Below, in pieces: positions 36,069-46,309 of a DNA stretch of 64,000 nt. Under the pieces are notes generated by a model. The model was not told the DNA's origin. It made no database searches and worked only from the letters and a program-made list of their open reading frames with translations. The stretch spans positions 1,178,001 to 1,242,000 of the forward strand of contig NZ_CP011526.1 of the NCBI RefSeq assembly GCF_001027105.1. The letters are read 5' to 3'. Within the stretch, counting starts at the first letter, position 1; each line of letters starts with the position of its first letter. The position numbers and the translations under genes are program-made. This DNA is from Staphylococcus aureus (lineage in GTDB: Bacteria; Bacillota; Bacilli; Staphylococcales; Staphylococcaceae).

Positions 36069-36800
36069 ATGTCTAAACAAAAGAAAAGTGAGATAGTTAA
36101 TCGTTTTAGAAAGCGCTTTGATACTAAAATGACAGAGTTAGGCTTTACTTATCAAAATATTGATTTATACCAACAAGCATTTTCGCATTCGAGTTTTATT
36201 AATGATTTTAATATGAATCGTTTAGACCATAATGAGCGTTTAGAGTTTTTGGGTGATGCGGTATTAGAATTGACGGTTTCACGATATTTATTTGATAAAC
36301 ATCCCAACTTGCCAGAAGGGAATTTAACAAAAATGCGTGCCACTATTGTATGTGAGCCCTCACTTGTAATATTTGCGAATAAAATTGGATTGAACGAAAT
36401 GATTTTACTTGGTAAAGGTGAAGAGAAAACAGGGGGACGTACAAGACCATCATTAATATCAGATGCATTCGAAGCATTTATTGGGGCATTGTATTTGGAT
36501 CAAGGACTAGATATAGTTTGGAAATTTGCTGAGAAAGTCATTTTCCCACATGTAGAACAAAATGAGTTATTAGGCGTGGTAGATTTTAAAACACAATTCC
36601 AAGAATATGTGCACCAGCAAAATAAAGGTGATGTAACCTATAATTTAATAAAAGAAGAGGGACCGGCACATCATCGTCTATTCACTTCAGAAGTTATTCT
36701 GCAAGGGGAAGCAATAGCTGAAGGTAAAGGGAAAACGAAAAAAGAATCAGAACAACGTGCTGCTGAAAGTGCCTATAAGCAATTAAAACAAATTAAATAG
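36069..36800 (+). CDS. rnc: Ribonuclease III
   Basis: Cleaves double-stranded RNA in rRNA processing and antisense regulation, a major route of sRNA-mediated control in S. aureus. The 243 residues contain the signature [15 protein letters not shown] (54-68, Glu59 and Asp63 as metal ligands). A second acidic patch lies in [16 protein letters not shown] (about 131-146), and a C-terminal dsRNA-binding domain (about 170-243) ends [17 protein letters not shown]. The ATG follows AAAGGAG. It starts shortly after the acpP terminator, with smc 146 nt downstream. Confidence 0.97.
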
Positions 36801-36946
36801 AAATTTATATGATACGACATATAGGTGTTCGATTTAGGATTTAAGGAAGAATTTTTAATATTTTATGGAACAACTTCGAAATTTAATATACAAATACTAA
36901 AATATCGTATACATGTGTTCTTTAAAATTGTGATAAGGAGTTTAGG

Positions 36947-39900
36947 ATGGTTTATTTAAAATCAATAGATGCCATTGGATTTAAGTCTTTTGCAGATCAA
37001 ACCAATGTTCAATTCGATAAAGGTGTAACTGCAATTGTTGGTCCAAATGGAAGCGGTAAAAGTAATATTACAGATGCTATTAAATGGGTGTTGGGTGAAC
37101 AATCGGCTAAATCATTACGTGGCTCAAAAATGGAAGATATTATCTTCTCAGGTGCAGAACATCGCAAAGCTCAAAATTATGCTGAAGTACAGTTAAGATT
37201 AGATAATCATTCTAAAAAGCTCAGTGTTGATGAAAACGAAGTTATTGTAACAAGAAGATTGTATCGAAGTGGTGAAAGTGAGTACTACATAAATAATGAC
37301 CGTGCAAGATTAAAAGATATTGCCGATTTATTTTTAGATTCTGGATTGGGAAAAGAAGCGTATAGCATTATCTCGCAAGGTAGAGTTGATGAAATACTAA
37401 ATGCTAAACCAATTGATAGACGTCAAATTATTGAAGAATCGGCTGGTGTACTTAAATATAAAAAACGTAAGGCTGAATCATTAAATAAACTTGACCAAAC
37501 AGAAGATAATTTAACGAGAGTAGAAGACATTTTATATGATTTGGAAGGTCGCGTAGAACCTCTAAAAGAGGAGGCAGCTATAGCTAAAGAATATAAGACA
37601 CTTTCACATCAAATGAAACATAGTGACATTGTAGTTACAGTGCACGATATTGATCAATATACAAATGACAATAGACAATTAGATCAACGTTTAAATGATT
37701 TACAAGGCCAACAAGCAAATAAAGAAGCTGACAAGCAACGTTTAAGCCAACAAATTCAACAATATAAAGGTAAACGTCATCAACTTGATAATGATGTTGA
37801 ATCGCTTAATTATCAATTAGTAAAAGCTACGGAAGCCTTTGAAAAATATACGGGACAATTAAATGTTTTGGAAGAACGTAAGAAAAATCAATCTGAAACA
37901 AATGCACGATATGAAGAAGAACAAGAAAATTTAATGGAGCTTTTAGAAAATATATCAAATGAGATTTCTGAAGCTCAAGATACTTATAAGTCTCTGAAAA
38001 GTAAACAAAAAGAACTCAATGCTGTCATTCGTGAACTTGAAGAACAACTATATGTTTCAGACGAAGCACATGATGAAAAATTGGAAGAAATTAAAAACGA
38101 ATACTATACATTAATGTCAGAGCAATCAGATGTTAACAATGATATTCGTTTTTTAAAGCATACTATAGAAGAGAATGAGGCTAAAAAATCAAGACTAGAT
38201 TCTCGATTAGTTGAAGTTTTTGAGCAATTGAAAGATATTCAGGGTCAAATAAAAACGACAAAAAAAGAATATCAACAGACCAACAAAGAACTTTCTGCTG
38301 TAGATAAAGAAATTAAAAATATAGAAAAAGACCTCACTGATACAAAAAAAGCACAAAATGAATACGAAGAGAAATTGTATCAAGCATATCGATATACCGA
38401 AAAAATGAAAACACGTATTGATAGTTTGGCAACGCAAGAGGAAGAATATACTTATTTTTTCAATGGCGTCAAACATATTTTGAAAGCTAAAAATAAAGAA
38501 TTAAAGGGTATTTATGGTGCAGTTGCGGAAATTATTGATGTGCCATCTAAATTAACTCAGGCAATTGAAACAGCATTAGGTGCTTCATTACAACATGTCA
38601 TTGTAGATTCAGAAAAAGATGGACGCCAGGCTATTCAATTTTTAAAAGAACGTAATTTAGGTCGTGCGACGTTTTTACCATTAAATGTTATACAGAGTAG
38701 AGTGGTAGCGACTGATATTAAATCTATTGCTAAAGAGGCAAACGGATTTATTAGTATCGCTTCGGAAGCAGTTAAAGTAGCACCAGAATATCAAAATATT
38801 ATCGGGAATTTATTAGGTAATACGATTATCGTTGATCATTTAAAGCATGCAAATGAATTGGCACGTGCGATTAAATATCGAACTCGTATTGTTACTTTGG
38901 AAGGTGATATTGTAAATCCTGGTGGTTCTATGACTGGTGGTGGCGCTCGTAAGTCAAAAAGTATTCTGTCTCAAAAAGACGAGTTGACAACAATGAGACA
39001 CCAATTAGAAGATTACTTGCGTCAAACAGAATCATTTGAACAACAATTTAAAGAGTTGAAGATAAAAAGTGATCAATTAAGTGAACTGTATTTTGAAAAA
39101 AGTCAAAAGCATAATACACTTAAAGAGCAAGTGCATCATTTTGAAATGGAGCTCGATAGATTAACTACACAAGAAACACAAATAAAAAATGATCATGAAG
39201 AATTCGAATTTGAAAAAAATGATGGTTATACGAGTGACAAAAGTCGACAAACTTTGAGTGAAAAAGAAACTTATCTAGAAAGTATTAAAGCATCTTTAAA
39301 ACGACTAGAAGATGAAATTGAACGCTACACAAAACTTTCTAAAGAAGGTAAGGAAAGCGTTACTAAAACACAACAAACCTTACATCAGAAACAATCTGAT
39401 CTTGCTGTGGTTAAAGAGCGTATTAAAACACAACAACAGACAATAGATCGATTAAATAATCAAAATCAACAAACTAAACATCAATTAAAAGATGTTAAAG
39501 AAAAAATTGCATTCTTTAATTCGGATGAAGTGATGGGCGAACAAGCTTTTCAAAATATTAAAGATCAAATTAATGGTCAACAAGAAACGAGAACACGCTT
39601 ATCAGATGAATTAGATAAATTGAAACAACAACGTATTGAGTTGAATGAACAAATCGATGCGCAAGAAGCTAAACTACAAGTTTGTCACCAAGATATTTTA
39701 GCTATCGAAAATCACTACCAAGATATTAAAGCTGAACAATCAAAGCTAGATGTATTAATTCATCATGCGATAGATCATTTAAATGATGAATATCAATTGA
39801 CTGTTGAACGTGCGAAATCTGAATATACGAGTGATGAATCGATTGACGCATTACGTAAAAAAGTTAAGTTAATGAAGATGTCGATTGATGAACTAGGTCC

Positions 39901-40513
39901 TGTAAACTTAAATGCAATTGAACAATTTGAAGAGTTAAATGAACGTTATACATTTTTAAGTGAACAACGTACAGATCTTCGTAAAGCTAAAGAAACATTA
40001 GAGCAAATTATAAGTGAAATGGATCAAGAGGTTACTGAAAGATTTAAAGAAACTTTCCATGCTATTCAAGGACATTTTACAGCTGTGTTCAAACAATTGT
40101 TTGGTGGAGGCGATGCAGAATTGCAATTAACTGAAGCCGATTATTTAACAGCTGGTATTGATATTGTGGTACAACCACCGGGTAAAAAGTTGCAACATTT
40201 ATCGTTACTGAGTGGTGGTGAGCGTGCATTAACTGCTATTGCTTTACTATTTGCAATTTTAAAAGTAAGATCTGCACCTTTTGTTATATTAGATGAGGTT
40301 GAAGCTGCACTAGATGAAGCAAATGTTATTAGATACGCAAAATATTTAAATGAGTTATCAGACGAAACACAATTCATTGTTATTACACACCGTAAAGGAA
40401 CAATGGAATTTGCAGATAGGTTATACGGTGTAACAATGCAAGAATCAGGTGTTACTAAACTTGTGAGTGTGAATTTAAATACAATAGATGATGTGTTGAA
40501 GGAGGAGCAATAA
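36947..40513 (+). CDS. smc: Chromosome segregation protein SMC
   Basis: ATPase that, with ScpA and ScpB, extrudes and aligns chromosome arms. The 1188 residues show Walker A GPNGSGKS (32-39) in an N-terminal ABC head, a long coiled coil, and a hinge (about 500-670, containing GAVAEIIDVP and GGSMTGGG). A returning coiled coil is followed by the C-terminal head with signature LSGGERAL (about 1088) and Walker B VILDEVEAALDE (about 1112-1123). The length is normal. It shares one base with ftsY (TAATG), so the two are translationally coupled. Confidence 0.98.
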   Translation: MVYLKSIDAIGFKSFADQTNVQFDKGVTAIVGPNGSGKSNITDAIKWVLGEQSAKSLRGSKMEDIIFSGAEHRKAQNYAEVQLRLDNHSKKLSVDENEVIVTRRLYRSGESEYYINNDRARLKDIADLFLDSGLGKEAYSIISQGRVDEILNAKPIDRRQIIEESAGVLKYKKRKAESLNKLDQTEDNLTRVEDILYDLEGRVEPLKEEAAIAKEYKTLSHQMKHSDIVVTVHDIDQYTNDNRQLDQRLNDLQGQQANKEADKQRLSQQIQQYKGKRHQLDNDVESLNYQLVKATEAFEKYTGQLNVLEERKKNQSETNARYEEEQENLMELLENISNEISEAQDTYKSLKSKQKELNAVIRELEEQLYVSDEAHDEKLEEIKNEYYTLMSEQSDVNNDIRFLKHTIEENEAKKSRLDSRLVEVFEQLKDIQGQIKTTKKEYQQTNKELSAVDKEIKNIEKDLTDTKKAQNEYEEKLYQAYRYTEKMKTRIDSLATQEEEYTYFFNGVKHILKAKNKELKGIYGAVAEIIDVPSKLTQAIETALGASLQHVIVDSEKDGRQAIQFLKERNLGRATFLPLNVIQSRVVATDIKSIAKEANGFISIASEAVKVAPEYQNIIGNLLGNTIIVDHLKHANELARAIKYRTRIVTLEGDIVNPGGSMTGGGARKSKSILSQKDELTTMRHQLEDYLRQTESFEQQFKELKIKSDQLSELYFEKSQKHNTLKEQVHHFEMELDRLTTQETQIKNDHEEFEFEKNDGYTSDKSRQTLSEKETYLESIKASLKRLEDEIERYTKLSKEGKESVTKTQQTLHQKQSDLAVVKERIKTQQQTIDRLNNQNQQTKHQLKDVKEKIAFFNSDEVMGEQAFQNIKDQINGQQETRTRLSDELDKLKQQRIELNEQIDAQEAKLQVCHQDILAIENHYQDIKAEQSKLDVLIHHAIDHLNDEYQLTVERAKSEYTSDESIDALRKKVKLMKMSIDELGPVNLNAIEQFEELNERYTFLSEQRTDLRKAKETLEQIISEMDQEVTERFKETFHAIQGHFTAVFKQLFGGGDAELQLTEADYLTAGIDIVVQPPGKKLQHLSLLSGGERALTAIALLFAILKVRSAPFVILDEVEAALDEANVIRYAKYLNELSDETQFIVITHRKGTMEFADRLYGVTMQESGVTKLVSVNLNTIDDVLKEEQ

Positions 40514-41763
40514 TGAGCTTTTTTAAACGCTTAAAAGATAAGTTTGCAACAAATAAAGAAAATGAAGAAGTTAAATCCTTAACAGAAGAACAAGGTCAAG
40601 ACAAATTAGAAGATACACATTCTGAAGGTTCAACGCAGGACGCAAATGATTTAGCAGAAAATGCTGAAGTGAAAAAGAAGCCACGCAAGTTGAGTGAAGC
40701 GGATTTTGATGACGATGGCTTAATATCAATTGAAGATTTTGAAGAAATTGAAGCTCAAAAAATGGGTGCTAAATTTAAAGCAGGACTCGAAAAATCTCGT
40801 CAAAATTTCCAAGAACAATTAAATAATTTGATAGCGAGATATCGTAAAGTAGATGAAGACTTTTTTGAAGCTTTAGAAGAAATGTTAATCACTGCAGACG
40901 TCGGTTTTAATACAGTGATGACGTTAACTGAAGAATTACGTATGGAAGCACAACGACGTAATATTCAAGATACTGAAGATTTGCGTGAAGTCATTGTTGA
41001 AAAAATCGTAGAGATTTACCATCAAGAAGATGATAATTCAGAAGCTATGAACTTAGAAGATGGTCGTTTAAATGTCATTTTAATGGTTGGTGTGAATGGT
41101 GTTGGTAAAACAACAACAATTGGAAAATTAGCTTACCGATATAAAATGGAAGGTAAAAAAGTAATGTTAGCTGCGGGCGATACTTTTAGAGCGGGTGCTA
41201 TTGATCAATTGAAAGTTTGGGGCGAACGTGTTGGTGTAGACGTAATTAGCCAAAGTGAAGGTTCTGATCCAGCTGCTGTTATGTATGATGCGATTAATGC
41301 CGCTAAAAACAAAGGTGTTGATATTTTAATCTGTGATACCGCTGGACGTTTACAAAATAAAACAAATCTAATGCAAGAATTAGAAAAAGTTAAGCGTGTA
41401 ATTAATCGAGCAGTGCCAGATGCGCCTCATGAAGCATTACTATGTTTAGATGCTACAACTGGTCAGAATGCGTTGTCACAAGCTAGAAACTTTAAAGAAG
41501 TAACAAATGTTACAGGTATTGTATTAACGAAATTAGATGGTACAGCCAAAGGTGGTATCGTATTAGCCATTCGTAATGAATTGCACATCCCAGTTAAATA
41601 TGTAGGTTTAGGTGAGCAATTAGATGACTTACAACCATTTAACCCTGAAAGTTATGTCTACGGCTTATTCGCTGATATGATTGAACAAAATGAAGAAATA
41701 ACAACAGTTGAAAATGATCAAATTGTAACAGAAGAAAAGGACGATAATCATGGGTCAAAATGA
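40513..41763 (+). CDS. ftsY: Signal recognition particle receptor FtsY
   Basis: Membrane-associated GTPase that receives SRP-ribosome complexes and hands them to SecYEG. The 416 residues have an acidic, disordered N-terminal A domain (about 1-95), then the N domain and the G domain with [10 protein letters not shown] (about 194-203), DTAGRLQNK and [10 protein letters not shown]. It lies between smc and ylxM-ffh and overlaps ylxM by 14 nt, which places the receptor, an SRP-linked regulator and the SRP GTPase in one unit. Confidence 0.98.
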
Positions 41764-42082
41764 TTTAGTTAAAACGTTACGAATGAATTATTTGTTTGAT
41801 TTTTATCAATCCTTATTGACGAATAAACAACGTAATTATTTGGAATTATTTTATCTTGAAGATTATTCTTTAAGTGAAATCGCAGATACTTTTAATGTGA
41901 GTAGACAAGCAGTTTATGATAATATAAGAAGAACTGGCGATTTAGTTGAAGATTATGAAAAGAAATTGGAATTATACCAGAAATTTGAGCAACGCCGAGA
42001 AATATATGATGAAATGAAACAACATTTAAGTAATCCAGAACAAATACAACGTTATATTCAACAATTAGAAGACTTAGAATAG
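41750..42082 (+). CDS. ylxM: YlxM/p13-like DNA-binding protein linked to SRP
   Basis: A 110-residue helical protein with a sigma-70 region-4-like helix-turn-helix ([32 protein letters not shown], about 27-58, seen here in parts) and a charged C-terminal helix. The family is always found next to ffh, and YlxM has been shown in streptococci to modulate SRP activity; a DNA-binding role is inferred only from the fold. It overlaps ftsY by 14 nt and lies 25 nt before the ffh start. Confidence 0.93.
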
Positions 42083-42107
42083 ATATAAATTGAGGGAGGA
42101 CATCGAT

Positions 42108-43475
42108 ATGGCATTTGAAGGGTTATCAGAACGCTTGCAAGCGACGATGCAAAAAATGCGTGGTAAGGGTAAACTTACTGAAGCTGATATAAAGATAATG
42201 ATGCGTGAAGTAAGATTAGCGTTACTTGAGGCTGACGTAAACTTTAAAGTGGTAAAAGAATTTATTAAAACAGTATCAGAACGCGCATTAGGTTCCGATG
42301 TAATGCAATCATTAACACCAGGGCAACAAGTTATTAAAATAGTTCAAGATGAATTAACGCAGTTGATGGGTGGAGAAAATACGTCGATTAATATGTCAAA
42401 TAAACCACCTACTGTTGTTATGATGGTTGGTTTACAAGGTGCTGGTAAAACAACAACTGCAGGTAAATTAGCATTATTGATGCGTAAAAAATACAACAAA
42501 AAACCTATGTTAGTTGCAGCAGATATTTATCGTCCAGCAGCGATAAATCAATTACAAACAGTAGGGAAACAAATTGATATTCCTGTATACAGTGAAGGAG
42601 ATCAAGTAAAGCCACAACAAATTGTAACTAATGCATTAAAACATGCTAAAGAAGAACATTTAGACTTTGTAATCATTGATACAGCAGGTCGATTACACAT
42701 CGATGAAGCATTGATGAACGAATTAAAAGAAGTAAAAGACATTGCTAAACCAAACGAAATTATGTTAGTTGTCGATTCAATGACGGGTCAAGATGCTGTC
42801 AATGTTGCAGAATCTTTTGACGATCAACTTGATGTCACAGGTGTTACCTTAACTAAATTAGATGGTGATACACGTGGTGGTGCAGCTTTATCTATTCGTT
42901 CGGTGACACAAAAACCAATTAAATTTGTTGGTATGAGTGAAAAGTTAGATGGTTTAGAGCTATTCCATCCTGAACGTATGGCATCACGTATTTTAGGTAT
43001 GGGTGATGTGTTAAGTTTAATTGAAAAAGCGCAACAAGATGTGGATCAAGAAAAAGCAAAAGATTTAGAGAAAAAGATGCGTGAGTCATCGTTTACTTTA
43101 GATGATTTTTTAGAACAACTTGATCAGGTGAAAAATCTAGGACCACTGGATGATATTATGAAAATGATTCCAGGTATGAATAAAATGAAAGGGCTAGATA
43201 AGCTTAATATGAGTGAAAAGCAAATTGATCATATTAAAGCGATTATCCAGTCAATGACGCCGGCTGAAAGAAACAATCCAGACACATTGAATGTATCACG
43301 TAAAAAGCGTATTGCTAAAGGGTCTGGTCGTTCATTACAAGAAGTCAATCGTTTGATGAAACAATTTAACGATATGAAGAAAATGATGAAACAGTTCACT
43401 GGTGGCGGTAAAGGTAAAAAAGGTAAACGCAATCAAATGCAAAATATGTTAAAAGGTATGAATTTACCGTTTTAA
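42108..43475 (+). CDS. ffh: Signal recognition particle GTPase Ffh
   Basis: Binds signal sequences and the SRP RNA and docks with FtsY. The 455 residues contain the N domain, the G domain with GLQGAGKTTT (about 108-117), DTAGRLHID and TKLDGDTRGG, and the methionine-rich M domain (about 300-440) ending in a glycine/lysine tail with MQNMLKGMNLPF. A longer frame opens with TTG at 42090, but that codon precedes the GGGAGG ribosome site, so the ATG at 42108 is the start. A strong terminator follows. Confidence 0.98.
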   Translation: MAFEGLSERLQATMQKMRGKGKLTEADIKIMMREVRLALLEADVNFKVVKEFIKTVSERALGSDVMQSLTPGQQVIKIVQDELTQLMGGENTSINMSNKPPTVVMMVGLQGAGKTTTAGKLALLMRKKYNKKPMLVAADIYRPAAINQLQTVGKQIDIPVYSEGDQVKPQQIVTNALKHAKEEHLDFVIIDTAGRLHIDEALMNELKEVKDIAKPNEIMLVVDSMTGQDAVNVAESFDDQLDVTGVTLTKLDGDTRGGAALSIRSVTQKPIKFVGMSEKLDGLELFHPERMASRILGMGDVLSLIEKAQQDVDQEKAKDLEKKMRESSFTLDDFLEQLDQVKNLGPLDDIMKMIPGMNKMKGLDKLNMSEKQIDHIKAIIQSMTPAERNNPDTLNVSRKKRIAKGSGRSLQEVNRLMKQFNDMKKMMKQFTGGGKGKKGKRNQMQNMLKGMNLPF

Positions 43476-43511
43476 TGTTTAATATAACACGCTGATTTTT
43501 GTTGCAATGAG

Positions 43512-43567
43512 ATGTGCATCCCGAAAGTTATACTAAAGAATATAACTTTATGGGGTGCATATTTTTA
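43512..43567 (+). terminator. Terminator of ftsY-ylxM-ffh
   Basis: ATGTGCATCCCGAAAGTTATA (43512-43532) pairs with its near-complement (43541-43562) over about 20 bp with a few wobbles, with an 8-nt loop, then TTTTT. Confidence 0.9.
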
Positions 43568-43582
43568 GATACACAATAATAA

Positions 43583-43745
43583 TTAAAAACTGAAATTGCT
43601 GATTTGCTAGAACATGAGGTTATTGTTGCTAATATTAATAAGTTATATTGGGGGAACGTGTGCGGTAGAAGTGGTACCATTCATGTCCTTACGAGATAAA
43701 TTAACTTAACACGTAGGTGGTGAAATTTACTATGAATTTTTATAA
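43583..43745 (+). pseudogene. Possible decayed coding remnant between ffh and rpsP
   Basis: Protein-like stretches occur in two phases. From 43583 one frame runs 38 codons (LKTEIADLLEHEVIVANINK onward to THVLTR-like text) to a stop at 43697. From an ATG at 43683 a second frame reads MSLRDKLT-stop-HVGGEIYYEFL-stop (to 43745). The shifted frames, internal stop and lack of a ribosome site suggest a gene fragment, but chance is not excluded. I do not recognise the parent. The remainder of the 434-nt spacer holds the ffh terminator and the rpsP promoter. Confidence 0.3.
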
Positions 43746-43829
43746 CCTATTAACAGTCTAATTTAGTAATCACATAGTTATTATTGTAAGAAAAAGGTTC
43801 AATAATTTTCCTGGTAAAGAAAAAACTCT

Positions 43830-43858
43830 TTACAAACATTCATACACCTGTTAATATT
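43830..43858 (+). promoter_or_regulatory. Promoter of rpsP
   Basis: TTTACA (43830-43835), a 17-bp spacer and TAATAT (43853-43858) with TG just before the -10. The start codon is about 50 nt downstream behind AAAGGAG, so the leader is short. Confidence 0.75.
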
Positions 43859-43909
43859 ATTTCTTGTAGAAAATAAAAATTAAAACATGACTTAAAGGAG
43901 ATTTTATAA

Positions 43910-44185
43910 ATGGCAGTTAAAATTCGTTTAACACGTTTAGGTTCAAAAAGAAATCCATTCTATCGTATCGTAGTAGCAGATGCTCGTTCTCCACGTGACG
44001 GACGTATCATCGAACAAATCGGTACTTATAACCCAACGAGCGCTAATGCTCCAGAAATTAAAGTTGACGAAGCGTTAGCTTTAAAATGGTTAAATGATGG
44101 TGCGAAACCAACTGATACAGTTCACAATATCTTATCAAAAGAAGGTATTATGAAAAAATTTGACGAACAAAAGAAAGCTAAGTAA
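43910..44185 (+). CDS. rpsP: 30S ribosomal protein S16
   Basis: A 91-residue small-subunit protein needed for 30S assembly, with the family start [24 protein letters not shown] and the [17 protein letters not shown] segment. AAAGGAG precedes the ATG. In Bacillus khpA and ylqD lie between rpsP and rimM; here there is only a 187-nt spacer with a terminator-like hairpin, so rimM may depend partly on read-through. Confidence 0.98.
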
Positions 44186-44289
44186 TTTAGCGTAAAATTG
44201 TTCTAACAATAAGAATAACTCGTTTACACTGACAGTTATTACTCAATGATACGTTGGGAATATCACATGTTAGTAATATAGAACGTATT

Positions 44290-44315
44290 GGGTACCATAA
44301 TGGTGCCCTTTTTCT
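44290..44315 (+). terminator. Terminator-like hairpin between rpsP and rimM
   Basis: GGGTACCA-TAA-TGGTGCCC (44290-44308, one G-U pair) followed by TTTTTCTTT. Compact and GC-rich, so probably functional as at least a partial terminator that lowers rimM-trmD relative to rpsP. Confidence 0.85.
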
Positions 44316-44372
44316 TTGAATTATTTTCAATTAAAATAGAAGTGTTCAAAGCATAGAGTTGGAGGTAATAGA

Positions 44373-44876
44373 ATGAGAGTTGAAGTTGGTCAAATTGTTA
44401 ACACACATGGTATTAAAGGTGAAATTAAAGTAAAATCCAATTCAGACTTTACAGACGTTCGTTTTCAACCCGGTCAAGTGCTGACAGTTGTGCATAACAA
44501 TAACGACCTTGAATATACTGTTAAGTCACATAGAGTGCATAAAGGGCTTCATATGCTTACATTTGAAGGTATTAATAATATTAATGATATTGAGCATTTA
44601 AAAGGGAGTTCTATTTATCAAGAGCGTGATCATGAAGATATCGTACTTGAGGAAAATGAATTTTATTATTCAGATATTATAGGATGTACAGTTTTTGATG
44701 ATCAAGAAACACCAATAGGTCGTGTAATTAATATATTTGAAACAGGTGCGAATGATGTGTGGGTGATTAAAGGATCTAAAGAATATTTGATTCCTTATAT
44801 TGCTGATGTTGTAAAAGAAGTGGATGTTGAAAATAAAAAAATTATCATCACGCCAATGGAAGGATTGTTGGATTAA
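44373..44876 (+). CDS. rimM: Ribosome maturation factor RimM
   Basis: Assists 30S head assembly around S19 and 16S helices 31/33b. The 167 residues have an N-terminal beta-barrel ([19 protein letters not shown]) and a C-terminal PRC-barrel (about 95-167, with the conserved [10 protein letters not shown] and [10 protein letters not shown]). TTGGAGG precedes the ATG. Its TAA overlaps the trmD ATG by one base, the normal coupling of RimM and TrmD. Confidence 0.97.
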
Positions 44877-45613
44877 TGAAAATTGATTATTTAACTTTAT
44901 TTCCTGAAATGTTTGATGGTGTTTTAAATCATTCAATTATGAAACGTGCCCAAGAAAACAATAAATTACAAATCAATACGGTTAATTTTAGAGATTATGC
45001 AATTAACAAGCACAACCAAGTAGATGATTATCCGTATGGTGGCGGACAAGGTATGGTGTTAAAGCCTGAACCTGTTTTTAATGCGATGGAAGACTTAGAT
45101 GTCACAGAACAAACACGCGTTATTTTAATGTGTCCACAAGGCGAGCCATTTTCACATCAGAAAGCTGTTGAATTAAGCAAGGCCGACCACATCGTTTTCA
45201 TATGCGGACATTATGAAGGTTACGATGAACGTATCCGAACACATCTTGTCACAGATGAAATATCAATGGGTGACTATGTTTTAACTGGTGGAGAATTGCC
45301 AGCGATGACCATGACTGATGCTATTGTTAGACTGATTCCAGGTGTTTTAGGTAATGAACAGTCACATCAAGACGATTCATTTTCAGATGGGTTATTAGAG
45401 TTTCCGCAATATACACGTCCGCGTGAATTTAAGGGTCTAACAGTTCCAGATGTTTTATTGTCTGGAAATCATGCCAATATTGATGCATGGAGACATGAGC
45501 AAAAGTTGATCCGCACATATAATAAAAGACCTGACTTAATTGAAAAATATCCATTAACTAATGCAGATAAGCAAATATTAGAAAGATATAAAATAGGATT
45601 GAAAAAAGGTTAG
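44876..45613 (+). CDS. trmD: tRNA (guanine-37-N1)-methyltransferase
   Basis: Methylates G37 of tRNAs to prevent +1 frameshifting. The 245-residue SPOUT (trefoil-knot) enzyme shows [14 protein letters not shown] (about 56-69), [11 protein letters not shown] (about 111-121), and the knot motif [15 protein letters not shown] (about 132-146). Starts on the TAATG overlap with rimM; rplS follows after a 102-nt structured leader. Confidence 0.98.
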
Positions 45614-45715
45614 TATTGTGCTAACATAATCTGAGTGTGGAAACACTAAAATCACTATGATCCGCTGCTATATATTTGTCGAGGCAAGAACATAGGTTGA
45701 AGAGGAGAATTTATA
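45614..45715 (+). promoter_or_regulatory. Leader of rplS, candidate L19 leader RNA
   Basis: The 102-nt spacer between trmD and rplS contains a compact AGTGT-GGAA-ACACT tetraloop hairpin (45634-45647), then a stretch without coding potential and the AGAGGAG ribosome site. Bacillus and relatives carry an autoregulatory L19 leader in this position. The location and hairpin fit, but I cannot match the full consensus by eye. Confidence 0.4.
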
Positions 45716-46066
45716 ATGACAAATCACAAATTAATCGAAGCAGTAACTAAATCACAATTACGTACAGACTTACCAAGTTTCCGTCCTGGTGATACTTTAC
45801 GTGTACACGTACGTATCATTGAGGGTACTCGTGAGCGTATCCAAGTATTCGAAGGCGTTGTAATTAAACGTCGTGGCGGTGGCGTTTCTGAAACGTTTAC
45901 AGTTCGTAAAATTTCATCAGGTGTTGGCGTGGAACGTACATTCCCATTACACACACCAAAAATTGAAAAAATCGAAGTTAAACGTCGTGGTAAAGTACGT
46001 CGTGCTAAATTATATTACTTACGTAGTTTACGTGGTAAAGCTGCTAGAATCCAAGAAATTCGTTAA
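45716..46066 (+). CDS. rplS: 50S ribosomal protein L19
   Basis: A 116-residue large-subunit protein at the 30S/50S interface. It contains the family landmarks [16 protein letters not shown], the basic [19 protein letters not shown] and the closing [11 protein letters not shown]. Preferred codons throughout, as expected for a ribosomal protein. Last gene of the rpsP-rimM-trmD-rplS group and closed by a strong terminator. Confidence 0.98.
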
Positions 46067-46114
46067 TCAGCATTTAAACAAAGCTATGTATGAGTCAAAT
46101 TCGACTCAAACAAT

Positions 46115-46161
46115 AAAGCCATCTAGGTCACTTTTATGGAGTGATATAGATGGCTTTTTTT
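46115..46161 (+). terminator. Terminator of rplS
   Basis: AAAGCCATCTA with TAGATGGCTTT, extended inward by TCACT/AGTGA, followed by a T-run. A small TGAGTC-AAATTC-GACTCA hairpin (46091-46108) precedes it. Confidence 0.93.
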
Positions 46162-46248
46162 GCTGTTTAGTTAATGTAAAGTTGATAATGTAATTGTTTA
46201 TTCCTTCTCTATTCATAACGTGTTTGCTCAAAATGGTTATATAAACAA

Positions 46249-46287
46249 AAATCTACTAAGTGCCATTGAAAAGGACTTAGTAGATTT
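46249..46287. terminator. Terminator downstream of yfhO
   Basis: AAATCTACTAAGT pairs perfectly with ACTTAGTAGATTT (13 bp) around a 13-nt loop, with A/T-rich flanks. It lies 23 nt past the yfhO stop on the minus strand and is back to back with the rplS terminator. Confidence 0.88.
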
Positions 46288-46309
46288 ATTAAATATATGC
46301 GTAGCAACA

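Noticed and set aside
45873-46193. 106-codon plus-strand ORF in another frame over rplS
   Set aside because: Overlaps the whole 3' half of L19 and its terminator, so coding is not credible.
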